Assembly (NCBI GenBank): GCA_017163975.1
Contig: JAFFSR010000307.1
Span: 1,618,501 to 1,682,500 of the forward strand
Length of the DNA: 64,000 nt
Direction: 5' to 3'
Origin: Anastatus disparis
Lineage: Eukaryota > Arthropoda > Insecta > Hymenoptera > Eupelmidae
The notes below the pieces were generated by a model, which had not been told where the DNA came from, searched no databases, and saw only the letters and a list, made by a program, of their open reading frames with translations. This document shows, piece after piece, positions 21,292-31,967 of this stretch (its first letter is position 1; each line of letters opens with the position of its first letter). The position numbers were made by a program, and so were the translations under genes.

Positions 21292-22944
21292 GGGGCGTTT
21301 CATATCAACTCACCTGGTCAAAAAATAAAAATCGCTAAAAATCTGGGAAAATGTTCTATTTGATACCCAAAATACCCAAAAAAATTTTTTTAGAGCTCTA
21401 GGTCAAAGAGGTCAAGAGCAAGAGGTCATGGAGTTTTGTGATTTTTCAATTTTTTTGTAAAATCATCATTTTAATATTTTTTATTAAAAAACTAAAGGTT
21501 TTAGAAAAAAATTTATAAAGACATTTTTGTTGGAAATTATGTGTAGAAACTATAAAATTTTTTCCAATCCCAAAGTTGCTATCTTCTGATTGGTCCATTA
21601 TATATTTTGATGTGATTTTCAATAACTTTTTCTTCGCCAAGGTTGATTTTACATTTGGCACTAAAAGTTTGTAATTTTTATAACCTTTTCACTGAAATTT
21701 TCCCCTACATGGTAAAATAACTCTACAGGCAGTTATGGTACTTTTTATTTAAGGTATCAAGACTGAGTTTTAAGCCTGAAAAAAAATGAAATTGAAATGT
21801 AGTCATAATTTGTTTTGTAATGATATTAATTAATAAAACTTCTTTTTACCTTAAATATATATTAAATACAAGACTTTGACCTAAAAATAATTTTAAAAAA
21901 CCCCATCCGTTGGTTAAAATCCTTTGCTCTTGTCGATAACTTGATTTTTAAAATTTTTTTACTTACCGTAGAGTTTCTCAGCTAATTTTCAATTAATTGA
22001 CCTGAAAATTTCCAGAGATCTCTAATTTATATATCTTCACAAAATAATAGTTCTGGAATTTTGATAAGATAAGTTAAAGTAAATGTTGAACTGAATTACT
22101 TGTATGAAATTCACAAAAATATTGATTTTTTTCAACTTTTTCTAAACCAAACTTAGAAATTATTTTTTTTCCTAAAACTAAAACTATTATTTTGTGAAGA
22201 TATATAAATTAGAGATCTCTGGAAATTTTCAGGTCAATTAATTGAAAATTAGCTGAGAAACTCTACGGTAAGTAAAAAAATTTTAAAAATCAAGTTATCG
22301 ACAAGAGCAAAGGATTTTAACCAACGGATGGGGTTTTTTAAAATTATTTTTAGGTCAAAGTCTTGTATTTAATATATATTTAAGGTAAAAAGAAGTTTTA
22401 TTAATTAATATCATTACAAAAACAAATTATGACTACATTTCAATTTCATTTTTTTCAGGCTTAAAACTCAGTCTTGATACCTTAAATAAAAAGTACCATA
22501 ACTGCCTGTAGAGTTATTTTACCATGTAGGGGAAAATTTCAGTGAAAGGTTATAAAATTACAAACTTTTAGTGCCAAATGTGTAAAATCAACCTTGGCGA
22601 AGAAAAGTTATTGAAAATCACATCAAAATATATAATGGACCAATCAGAAGATAGCAACTTTGGGATTGGAAAAAATTTGTATAGTTTCTACACATAATTT
22701 CCAACAAAAAATGTCTTTATAAATTTTTTTTCTAAAACCTTTAGTTTTTTAATAAAAAATATTAAAAATGATGATTTTACAAAAAAATTGAAAAAATCAC
22801 AAAACTCCATGACCTCTTGCTCTTGACCTCTTTTGACCTAGAGCTCTAAAAAATTTTTTGGGTATTTTGGGTATCAAATAGAACATTTTCCCAGATTTTT
22901 AGCGATTTTTATTTTTTGACCAGGTGAGTTGATATGAAACGCCC
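21292..22944. mobile_element. 1.65-kb near-perfect palindromic element
   Basis: GGGGCGTTTCATATCAACTC at the left is mirrored by GAGTTGATATGAAACGCCC at the right. The arms (21292 to about 22050, and about 22190 to 22944) stay complementary with few mismatches, around a loop of about 140 bp. Both sides are (TA)n. There is no open frame of note; short open frames are mirror images. Terminal sequence resembles the palindrome at 30922-31951. Confidence 0.88.
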
Positions 22945-22946
<2 letters not shown>

Positions 22947-23001
<55 letters not shown>

Positions 23002-23007
23002 TATATA
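22947..23007. repeat. (TA)n microsatellite
   Basis: TA run after the palindrome, ending in ACTAGAGGGGTACCCCC. Confidence 0.9.
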
Positions 23008-23508
23008 CTAGAGGGGTACCCCCTGCTTGCTCCGCTCGCCAATCCCCCGAACACACTCTGCTGACAGTCAATTTCAAAGTTAATAGAAGAGTAGGATATA
23101 ATGAATCTAAATTTTATAATGTGAAAAAAGTTTAATAGAAAACATTGATGCATAAAAATATAAGATATGATTTTATAGAATTAGAATTAATAAAAAAAGC
23201 GACATTCAAAAGTTCACAATGAATCAAACTTATATATTTTTGATATGAATTAAAAATAGAATAGTAAATAACAATAAAATTTTAAGTTATGATTGTATAT
23301 AATAATATTTAATAATAATTATGAGCGAATAATAAAAAATAGAATAATAGAATAATAGAAAATCATGATTATAAATAAATATTTTCATCTTCTTATGTCA
23401 TAAATTTTATACATATCGAGAAAATGCAAGGAAAACGCTCCCTCTCTGCATTTTTTATTTTTTGCTTGAGATCAACATATATAAATATATGGCTGCATTT
23501 AGAGTGTT
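23008..23508. other. Unassigned region
   Basis: Starts with a short GC-rich stretch (GAGGGGTACCCCCTGCTTGC, TCCGCTCGCC), possibly the end of a mobile element, then featureless AT-rich DNA. Confidence 0.4.
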
Positions 23509-23509
23509 T

Positions 23510-23722
23510 TTTTTATTGTAGCTAAAAGAAGCTCACATTTTTATTTTTTATTGTCGCTAAAGAAGCTTACACTTTTTTTTCATTGACGCTGAAAAAGCTT
23601 ACAAATTTATTTATTATTGTCGCTGAAGCATACAGATCTATTGTTTGTTGTCGCTGAAAAAATCTCATATAAGCATACAAATTTATTGTTCGTTGTCGCT
23701 AAAAGGAGCTTACAGATTAATC
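23510..23722 (+). repeat. GTCGCT tandem array (about 45-55 bp unit), copy 1
   Basis: Five or six units of the form TTGTCGCTAAAAGAAGCTTA followed by CAAATTTATTTTTTA. The same degenerate array is at 38860-39115 and, reversed, at 56290-56530. Confidence 0.75.
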
Positions 23723-23869
23723 CTATATTATATTAAAGTGAAACCACTTTTTTTTCCGTTTCTCTGGTTCTCCGGTTCTCTGGTTCTCCGGTTCTCCGCA
23801 TTTGTTAATGTGTCTAATCTTTTGGTAATAAGAGTAGTAATTTTTTATTGAGCCCTATATAATTAGTCC

Positions 23870-25380
23870 TTATTAGTCATAAGCATCTTTTTGGGTCATA
23901 TTTTTTTGGGCCCAATATTTTTTTTTAATTTATATTTTCTTGGGTTCTATAATTTTTTTGTGTCCTATATTTTATTTAGCTCTATGTTTTTCTGGGCCTT
24001 ATATTTTTTTTGGGCCTAATATTTTTCTGGACCCAATATTTTTTTTATCTCTATATTTTCTTGGGCTCTATATTTTTTGGGCCCAATATTTTTTCGATTC
24101 CTATATATTATTGGGCTCTATATTTTTTTAGGACCAATATTTTTTTGGGCCCAATATTTTTTCGAAATTAATATTTTCTTGGGTTTTATAATTTTTTTGG
24201 GTACTATATTTTGTTTAGCTCTGTTTTTGGGCCTTATATTTTCTTGCGTCCTATGTTTTTTTGGGCCCAATATTTTTTTTTAATTTATATTTTCTTGGGT
24301 TGTATAATTATTTGGGTCCTATATTTTTTTGGACCTTATATTTTTCTGGGCCCCTATTTTTTTGGTCTCTATAGTTTTTTGGGCTCTATATTTTTTGGGC
24401 CTTATGTTTTTTTAGGCCCCATATTTTTTTGACTTTATATTTTCTTAGGCTCTATATTTTTTGGGCCCAATATTTTCTCGATTCTTATGCATTCTTGGGC
24501 TCTATATTTTTTTTAGCCTAATATTTATTTAATTCTTATATATTCCTGTGCTTTATATTTTTTGGCCCAATATTTTTTTGAAATTTATATTTTCTTGGAT
24601 TCTATGATTTTTTCGGGTGCTATATTTTATTTAGTTCTGTATTTTCCTGGGCCTTATACTTTTCAGGCCCTACTTTTATTTGAGTGCTATTTTCTTTGGG
24701 CCTTATATTGTCTTGGGTTCTAATTTTTTTGCGTCAAATATTTCCTCGATTCTTATATATTCTCTGGCTCTATATTTTTTTGAAATTTATATTTTTATGG
24801 GTTCTATAATTTTTTTGGATCCTATATTTTATTTAGTTTTTTTTCTGGGCCTTATATTTTTCAGGCTCTACATTTTTTTGAGTCGTATTTTCTTTGGGCC
24901 TCATTATTTTTGGCCTCTTATTTCTTGGCTTCCATATCTCTTTTGGTCCTATTTTACTCAAAGCTTTATATTTTTTTGGACCTACTTTTTTTCGAGTCCT
25001 AATTTCTTGGGGCCTCATTTTCTTGGGCCTCAAATTTTTTTGGGCCTTATTGTTTTTTAACTTTTTTTTTAGGTTTTCATTTTTTTCAATCTTATATTTT
25101 TTTAGGCGCAATATTTTTTATTATTATTATATTTTCTTGGTCTCTATACTTTTTGGGCCCAATATTTGTCTGATTCTTTTATTTTTTTTATTCTTATTTT
25201 ACTTAAGCTCTATATTTTTTTTATTTTTATATTTTCTTGAGCTCTGTATTTTTTTGGCCCAATATTTCTTTAAATCTTAAATGTTTTTTATTCTTATGTA
25301 TTCTTGGCTCTTTATTTTTTGGAGCCCAATATTTTTTGGATTTTTATATTTACTTTGAGTCTATATTTTGAGCTCTGAAT
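23870..25380. repeat. TTTTTGGGCCCAATATT minisatellite, 1.5 kb
   Basis: A degenerate array of about 20-bp units built on TATATTTTTTTGGGCCC. Open frames of up to 128 residues here (FLGPIFFGLY-like) are repeat translations with no independent support as genes. Confidence 0.9.
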
Positions 25381-25399
25381 TCTGCTATAATAAACTAAA

Positions 25400-25655
25400 T
25401 TAAACTTAATTTTCAATAATGTTCATATGGCTTCCATGTCGTACAATTGGTAATCTTTGCCTGAAATCTCATGATGCAATTACAGTTTTACCACCAAAAG
25501 GTTGGTTCACATCGTATAAATCTTAGAAAAGACGATCAACTGCATCAAAAGCAAATTTTGAAGTCATGCATATTTTATCCCAAATAATTATTTGTGTTCC
25601 CTTTGTTTGCTTTCTGCAGAATCAGGCTTAACATTACAAGTTGTACAATTTGTTA
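25400..25655 (-). pseudogene. Helitron helicase, Walker B region fragment
   Basis: The minus strand reads QIIIWDKICMTSKFAFDAVD, then GGKTVIAS and LPIVRHGSHMNIIEN, with stops and frameshifts. It matches the same motifs in the fragment at 2130-3364. WDE has become WDK, so the key acidic residue is lost. It joins the 26307-26690 piece across the two foldback insertions. Confidence 0.8.
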
Positions 25656-25658
25656 TAT

Positions 25659-25920
25659 TTAAGAGAACGTTGTATCTCTCTATCCTTTTCTAATAGAAAA
25701 ATGTAGGTTTTTGGAAAAACTAGTAGTCATTACTAGAAATAAATAGTTGTCCGCAACTCGTACAGTAAAAAACAATATTTTTTCTACTGAGAACAGATTA
25801 ATTCTCTAGTCTCACTCATGATTTTGTAAGTATGTCAAACTTTTTTTGAAAACGAAGCATCAAAATTAATTTCATTATTAATTAATTAATTTATCCCAGC
25901 AGCCTCTTAAGGGCAGGCCG
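25659..25920. mobile_element. TTAA-type foldback, partly decayed
   Basis: TTAAGAGAACGTTGTATCTC at the left matches the 15146 family (TTAAGGGGACGCTGTATCTC). The arms read AGTTGTCCGCAACTCGTACA and AAGTATGTCAAACTTTTTTT. The right arm is largely missing; CAGCCTCTTAA at 25910-25920 is taken as its end. It shares its right TTAA with the next element. Confidence 0.65.
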
Positions 25921-26306
25921 AACTCTCTGTCTTTGTCTAATAGTGTTTTCCATCTTTTATATAAAAATCATCGGTTTTAACAGGAAAAAAATAGCAGCCC
26001 CCATTAGATATTAATATAATGAGTAAATTTTATAATTATAACGATTTAATTTTATCGCGTATTTTTTGAGTATGATTTGACCTACCAAAATTTTATAAAA
26101 GAAGACAGATTGTATTTACGGCAGTTCGTGGGTCAAATCATACTCAGAAATTACGCGATAAAATTATTTCGTTATGATTATAAAATTTACTTATTATATT
26201 AATATTTAGCGGGGGCTACTATTTTTTTCTTATTAAAACTGGTGGTGTTCATATAAAAGATGAAAAACACTATTAGACAGAGACAGATACTTCGGCCTCC
26301 TCTTAA
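25917..26306. mobile_element. TTAA-type foldback (GGCAGGCCGAAC / GAAGGGGCCG family)
   Basis: TTAAGGGCAGGCCGAACTCTC at the left and its near complement ending GGCCTCCTCTTAA at the right; arms carry TAGCAGCCCCCATTAGATAT. It is the same family as 60106-60494 at the outer ends (CTGTCTTTGTCTAATAG) and AGCAGCCCCC segments, with a different core. Confidence 0.85.
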
Positions 26307-26935
26307 CGGTAGTTTAAATGTTGTATGCACGGTTTTTCCAACGACTAATGAATTCGCTGCTAAAGCTGTCCAAGCTACACATAAATAATGTATAGTATGA
26401 TATTTAAAATAAACTATTATAACGTTGAGTAAATAACTTTTTCCACTCCCACCTGGTCCATCTATAAAAATATATTTTTCTTTACTTTGGTTGTTTAAAC
26501 TTTTTATAGTAGAGTTGAATATTTGCTTTTGTTTATCATGTAAAGAATTTATTTTCATTTCTAATTCATTAAGAATATTATTATTATGATATAAAATTGT
26601 TTGATTATCTTCTTCTATAAATGTGCTTATGTTAGGTAAATTAAAATCATTTAAGGAAAATCTATTGACTTGTAAATTATTTTCAATAACATTCAATGCA
26701 AGATTTTCACCTATATTTTTTTCGTATTTAGGATGGTATAACTTATCTTTATATTTTTCATATAAATCTCGTGATTTTATAGAATTATGAAAAACGCAAA
26801 TGAAAGCAAATTATTCAGAAAGAATATAAAGGAATTCTGTTGAAGATGCTTCTTCCAAACATCTATCCCATTATTCATCTTCATTAATTAATTGTTTTGC
26901 CTAAGCTGCCTTGTTCTTGGTAAGCACACGGAGAG
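26307..26935 (-). pseudogene. Helitron helicase start and preceding region
   Basis: Minus-strand residues include EWDRCLEEASSTEF-like sequence near 26,880 (with stops), ICVFHNSIKSRDLYEKYKD, then INSLHDKQKQIFNSTIKSLN and KYIFIDGPGGSGKSYLLN (Walker A intact). Next come CVAWTALAANSLVVGKTVH and TTFKLP, where the frame meets the TTAA of the foldback insertion. A stop-containing N-terminal part shows decay. The protein family is PIF1/Helitron helicase. Confidence 0.85.
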
Positions 26936-26936
26936 A

Positions 26937-27567
26937 AAAATCATGTTATTTTCTCGTGATAAATTGAACACGTTAAAATTATATGATTATTTATGTAAAG
27001 TTCTCATGAGATCAAGTTAATTTAACGTCAATTGATTCTGACTTAAAATACTATAGGCGCCATGATATTATTCCTTGGACGCTCACGGGATTTTCACGTG
27101 GAACTCAAGTGAATTCGATGGTGGTAGGGCCGACCGAATAGCGCGGGCTTTGAAAGAGAGAGGGAGAGAGGAAGGGAGAGAGAGACTAAAGAATATAAGT
27201 GTATTTTCATAGCAGCAGTCAGTTAGAATACACATACTATGCGAGTAGAGTGGGGGTTCATTTTCCTGTCGATTTTTATTAGCGAAGCCCTTTAGTTACT
27301 TTGTTTCTCTCTCTCTCTCTCTCTCCCCCTCTCTATCTCCTTTCAAAGCCTGTGCTACTGAGTCGGCCGCACCACCGATAAATTCACTTGAGTGCCACGT
27401 GAAAATCCCGTGGGTCTCAAGTAATTTTAACATGATGCATCGCCATCTATTAAAAACATGAATATCATCGAAAAATCACTTGTTTCTTCGATAATATTCG
27501 GTGAAAAAATATCATGTAATGATCACTTGAAATTTCATGGAATAATAACATGATTTTTCTCTCAGTG
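26937..27567. mobile_element. 631-bp terminal-inverted-repeat MITE
   Basis: CACGGAGAGAAAAATCATGT at the left and ACATGATTTTTCTCTCAGTG at the right. Internal arms share AATCCCGTG / CACGGGATTTTCACGTG and a GA tract (27,153) mirrored by a CT tract (27,307). It separates the zinc-finger and pre-helicase parts of the Helitron. Superfamily not assigned; a CACTG-type end alone is not diagnostic. Confidence 0.75.
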
Positions 27568-27589
27568 CAGGATTTTCTAACGATTCTAC

Positions 27590-27715
27590 TTCACCTTTAT
27601 GACAACAATTGGAGAAATCGTTACTTTTAGTATATTCGAAAGCAAAATGTTTCGCATCACAATAAACACATGTATTTGTCATGGAACCAATGTTATTTTT
27701 AGATATGAGATTTTC
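27590..27715 (-). pseudogene. Helitron N-terminal zinc-finger fragment
   Basis: Minus strand: NTCVYCDAKHFAFE, then NDFSNCCHKGEVESL. The CX2C...H...CCH pattern is the usual Cys-rich region near the start of insect Helitron proteins. The frame is cut by the MITE at 27567. Confidence 0.75.
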
Positions 27716-27924
27716 ATCGAAATATATATTTGCTATACAACCAATCAGTTTCGAATTAAATTTTCATTTAATTTCTTCAATTATTTTTGTACTTTGTCCT
27801 CTATTGTTTTATCAATAACTTTGTTCAATACAATATTATGATTGTTATTATAATTATAATTATTGTAATTTTTATTATAATTATTGTGTTCAATTTTTAA
27901 TCGTTTGCACTTAATAAATAATAT

Positions 27925-28860
27925 CTTTAATTATAAGAATCATATTTATGTTTTCGCTTTTTTTCATCTATTGGTTTATTTATTGTAGTATCATTATTAA
28001 CATGTATATTTTCATCAATTTCTATTTGTTTACACCTTGTGCGTAATTCTTTTAATTGGTAGCAATCATTTTTTACTTGTGTTTTCTTAATAATATCAAC
28101 ATTTTCCAATTTTTGATTTTTAATTTGTACTATTCTTTCATATTCATTATATTGTTCACTAATAACTTTTTCATAAGTATCTTTTTTGCGTAATTTTTCT
28201 TTTTCATGCAATTTTTTCAATTTATTAGTATCTCTATTTTCCATTGATTATATTTTTTATATCTTAATATGTTCAATTTTTTTAATATTCATTTAGTTGT
28301 TCTTCTTTCATTTTTATGTAAGCTTTTTTCTTACGTGTAGCTTCATTTCTACGTATTTGTTTTATTTTATCAATACCCTTTTTTATCTTTGATTTCATTC
28401 TTGTTATTTTAGTATTTTTTAATTTTTTATTATATTTATTGGGTTGGTTTTTTTTAATTTTTATATAACTTTCTTTTCTACGTAAAGCTTCATTCGCACG
28501 TATTTGTACCAATTATTCAATACCCATTTTTTCCTTGAATTTCAATTTTGTTATCTTAGTATTTTTTAATTTTTCTTCATATTATTTTGGTTTTTTTCCT
28601 TTAATTTTCATATAAGCTTCTTTCTTACGTAAAGCCTCATTCGCACGTATTTGTTTCAATTTATCAGTACTCATTGTTTCCTTGAATTGCCATTTTGTAA
28701 TCTTAGTATTTTTTAATTTCTGTTTATATTTATTTGGTTGTCCTTTTTTCATGTCCATATAAGCTTTTTTCTTACGTAAAGTTTCTTGAACACGTCTTAG
28801 TTCTAATTTATCATTACTTTTTTTTCTTTCATTTCCATAATAATGTCTTCTGAAATTTTT
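27925..28860 (-). pseudogene. Basic repeated N-terminal region of Helitron-like protein
   Basis: Two open pieces (28244-27927 and 28512-28282) and intervening frame-shifted sequence encode a Lys/Arg/Glu-rich protein. Roughly 49-residue repeats contain RRNEATRKKKAYIKMKEEQ and RANEALRRKESYIKIKKNQ. At the DNA level the motif CGTAAAGCTTCATTCGCACG recurs at about 28,337, 28,480, 28,628 and 28,775 (147-bp period). Helitron proteins often begin with such basic repeats; here several units carry stops. Confidence 0.6.
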
Positions 28861-28896
28861 TTATATTTATGCGATTGTTCTGTTACCATTTTCCTA

Positions 28897-29285
28897 TCAA
28901 GAGGAGGTCGAGTATATCTGTCCTTTTCTGATCAAAGAATTGATTTTTTCACAAAAATTAATAATTGTAGCAAAAAATAAGAAGAAAGCCCCATCTTGTA
29001 TAATAAAAAGCAAGATTCTCTTTAATAAGGAAAAATTATTTTCATAGTTTCGTTTTTAAGGAAACCTTGAAAAACTGAATTGTCCATCCCAACCTCTATT
29101 TTCTAAGTTTTTCAAGGTTTTCTTCAGAACGAATCGATAAAAATAATTTTTCCTCATCAAAGAAAATCTTGCTTTTTATTATACGAGATGGGGCTTTCTT
29201 CTTATTTTCTGCTTCAATCATTAGTTTTTGCAAAAAAATTAATTCTTTGATTAGAAAAGGACATAGATATACGACCTGCTCTTAA
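28897..29285. mobile_element. TTAA-type foldback (GAGGAGGTC family)
   Basis: TCAAGAGGAGGTCGAGTATAT at the left and ATACGACCTGCTCTTAA at the right; the left TTAA has mutated to TCAA. Arms share AGCCCCATCTTGTATAATAA and AAGCAAGATTCTCTTTAATA. Same family as 54420-54808 and 63264-63577. Confidence 0.85.
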
Positions 29286-30006
29286 CGGGATGTCGGAGCT
29301 GCAGCAATTGAGCTTTTCTTTTTTTATTTCATCAATATCTTTTCTCATTCATAAATTAAACAAATATAATGACTTGTCCGCACTAAAGTTATATTAATAC
29401 AATCATTTTTGTAAAAATAAAAAATCATTTGGACTTGTTATTTTTTTATGAGCTTGGATTGGAAATTAGATATCAAACTCAATAAACCTAACCATAAAAT
29501 ACGATACATTGAAAGTTTTTATTATAACTTTGTATGTATGATATTTTGGTGGATTTCTTAAGTTGTACGCACTAGAGTTTAATCTTACAAATTTTAACTT
29601 TGTATCAAAAAATCTCGATTAAACGCATCGTTTATTTATAAGTCAGGATTGGAAATATTATTAAAAGGCGGGCAGCTTCATCATGCTCTCAAGTCCTGTT
29701 ACAAATAGAGTTTATTTTTCATCTATTTCTTTTGATTCTTTTCTTTCTTCATTTAATTCCATCTTAACTGTGCTAATTTTATTATCGTTATAATTTAAGT
29801 GGATTTCATCGATTCCCATTATATCAGTATTTGATTTTTAAAAATTTGTATACGAAATGACATCGTCAACTTCCATCAAAATTGTTTCATGATTCGAATT
29901 TTTTTTTTACGGTACATTTCCATGATCTTGTTTGTTCTGCCAATAAATGCATTTATAAGTTTTTTTCTAATGGTTCAAGCTCGGTGAAATCTAAATTTAA
30001 TGGTAT
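29286..30006. other. Spacer between protease and N-terminal region
   Basis: AT-rich. A diverged direct duplication of about 190 bp is visible (GACTTGTCCGCACTAAAGTT at 29,371 and AGTTGTACGCACTAGAGTTT at 29,561; CTTGGATTGGAAA / TCAGGATTGGAAA). No supported gene. Confidence 0.4.
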
Positions 30007-30480
30007 TTAATTTAGACGTTGCTCATGACAAAAACTCCTTATCATGTCCGGTGGATTATCGTAATTAATATTTGCATTGTTATAATTTTGCAAAACTGGA
30101 AACATTCTTATTTGTTGTGTTCTAAAAATTCTTGATAAACGTAATCTCATTGGAGAAACATCATATTCCAAACAACATGGACCTAAATCATCAAGTATTA
30201 AATTAGCAAAAACAATTGCAAAAACGCCACAATCATAATTATCTGTTTGTGATTGTACTGTTTCGAATACTATGCTCAATTTTGATTTGTTTGGAAATAA
30301 TCTGTTTGTATAAATCTTATGCTCATCTGGTAGATATTTAAGATTTAAACTGTCATATATATGAATTACCTTATTATTATAATACACACAAATCCGGTGA
30401 CACTTTTCCAAATTTCCGGAAAATAATAACTGTATAAATTCTCCATTAATCGGTACTGATTTAATATTTTGTGGTCTTTG
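30007..30480 (-). pseudogene. Ulp1/C48-type cysteine protease-like fragment
   Basis: The open part from 30411 has 134 residues. In-frame upstream sequence adds QRPQNIKSVPINGEFIQLLF and GNLEKCHRICVYY. The layout matches a C48 peptidase core: His (CHRICVYYN; the usual Trp after His is Arg), Asp (HIYDSLNLKYL), and an SQTDNYDCGVFAIVFANLIL block with the Gln-like and catalytic Cys positions. These proteases cleave ubiquitin-like modifiers; copies carried by mobile elements are known in animals. It lies on the same strand upstream of Helitron-like N-terminal repeats. Whether it was a domain of that element, a separate ORF or a neighbouring element is open. No intact upstream start is seen. Confidence 0.7.
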
Positions 30481-30876
30481 AATTGGTAAAGTTAATTACA
30501 TGTTGAATGAGGTATACCGGTTTGAAATATTATTAAATTCTAATATATGAATATCAGTTTACATGAAAGCAATTCCACTATACAATCCCTGTCCTTTAAC
30601 AATCAATTTATCTTTTTCAGTCAAAACTATTATTGAAAATTACAATCCTTTTAAGAATTTTAATTCATTATTAATGAACTGTTTCGAAAGATATTCACAA
30701 AATAATTGCTTTTATATTAACTAATTTAATTTACTGCCTTTTTACTTTAAAAGCTGAAAAATAAAAGAAATTATGAAAAATGCTATGACATAATTGTTAT
30801 ATGATAAATAAATAATAATTAAATTTGTAAAAATAATATAACGATAAAAAATGATTATTTTCAGCAATTATACATT

Positions 30877-30880
<4 letters not shown>
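30481..30880. other. AT-rich region, nothing recognised
   Basis: No supported coding frame or repeat. Confidence 0.4.
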
Positions 30881-30921
<41 letters not shown>

Positions 30922-30923
<2 letters not shown>

Positions 30924-31951
30924 GACATTTCACACAAACTGGAAGAGCAGAAAAATAAAAATCGCTGAAACTCTGAGAATATATTCTGTTTGTTACTTAA
31001 AATGTGTGAAAAAATTTAGAAGGATTTAGTTTGAAGAATCAAGAGCCATGGATCCTTGAATTTTAGAAATTTTTCAAAATTTTTGGAAAAGTACCAACTT
31101 TATGATTTTTTTCCTAAAAATCCTTATATTTTACAAAGAAATTCATAAGAATACTTCTTGTTGTAAATGAAGAGGAGAGTTAGCATGATTTTTCACAGAC
31201 CTAAATTTCGAAGTTTTCTATTGGTTCTTACATGTATTACATGGTAATTGGAATTACTCATTGGTGGCCACTTTAGAAATTGCTTTTTGAGGGCTTATTT
31301 TCTTCTATTTTTTTTTAACTTTAGAATAAATTTTCGATTGTGTAAGAAAGAGCCACCAATAAGGAGTTATGAAAGTTCGAAATATATATTTTAATGTATC
31401 ATTTATTTTTTAAATTGAATATAAATGTATATTTTTATCTATGATTAATTTTTATATTGAAAATAAATCATACATGAAAATATATATTTTAAACTGTCAT
31501 AACTCCTTATTGTTGGCTCTGACTTACATGATAAAAAATTCATTTTAAAATTTATGTAAAATAGAAAAAAATAAGCTTGCGAAAAGAAATTTCTGAAGTG
31601 GTGAACCATGAGTAATTTCAATTACCATGCAATACATATAAGAACCAATAGAAAACTTCAAAATTTAGGTTCTGTAAAAAATCATGCTAACTCATCTCTT
31701 CATTGACAACAAAAAGTATTCTTATGAATATCTCTCTAAAATATCAAGATTTTCAGAAAAAAAAATGATTAGGTTGGGACTTTCCTAAAAATTTTGAAAA
31801 ATTTTCCAATTTCAAGGATCTATAGCTCTTGATCCTTCTTATCTAAATCCTTGAAAATTTATTTAAATATTTTGGATAGCAAAAAGAATAATATTCTTAG
31901 AGTTTTAGAGATTTTTATTTTTCTGCTCTTCCAGTTGGTGTGAAATGTCCG
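30922..31951. mobile_element. 1.03-kb palindromic element
   Basis: GGGACATTTCACACAAACTG at the left mirrors CAGTTGGTGTGAAATGTCC at the right. The arms meet near 31,437 with an accumulation of mismatches. (TA)n flanks both sides. The ends resemble those of 21292-22944 (GGGRCRTTTCAYA), suggesting one family. Confidence 0.85.
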
Positions 31952-31967
31952 ACATATATATATATAT

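Larger units (their letters stand above)
25400..30480 (-). mobile_element. Helitron-like element debris, interrupted by four palindromic insertions
   Basis: In minus-strand order: Ulp1-like protease (30480-30007), repeated basic N-terminal region (28860-27925), CX2C zinc-finger segment (27715-27590), a segment of the region before the helicase (26930-26700), helicase start (26690-26307) and helicase continuation (25650-25400). Insertions at 28897-29285, 26937-27567, 25917-26306 and 25659-25920 separate them. The central Rep/HUH region is not found, so an internal deletion is likely. That all pieces belong to one element is inferred from order and strand. Confidence 0.65.

Noticed and set aside
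23940..25280. Hydrophobic open frames (FLGPIFFGLY-type) that look like membrane proteins
   Set aside because: They arise from a 20-bp T-rich minisatellite; residues repeat with the unit.
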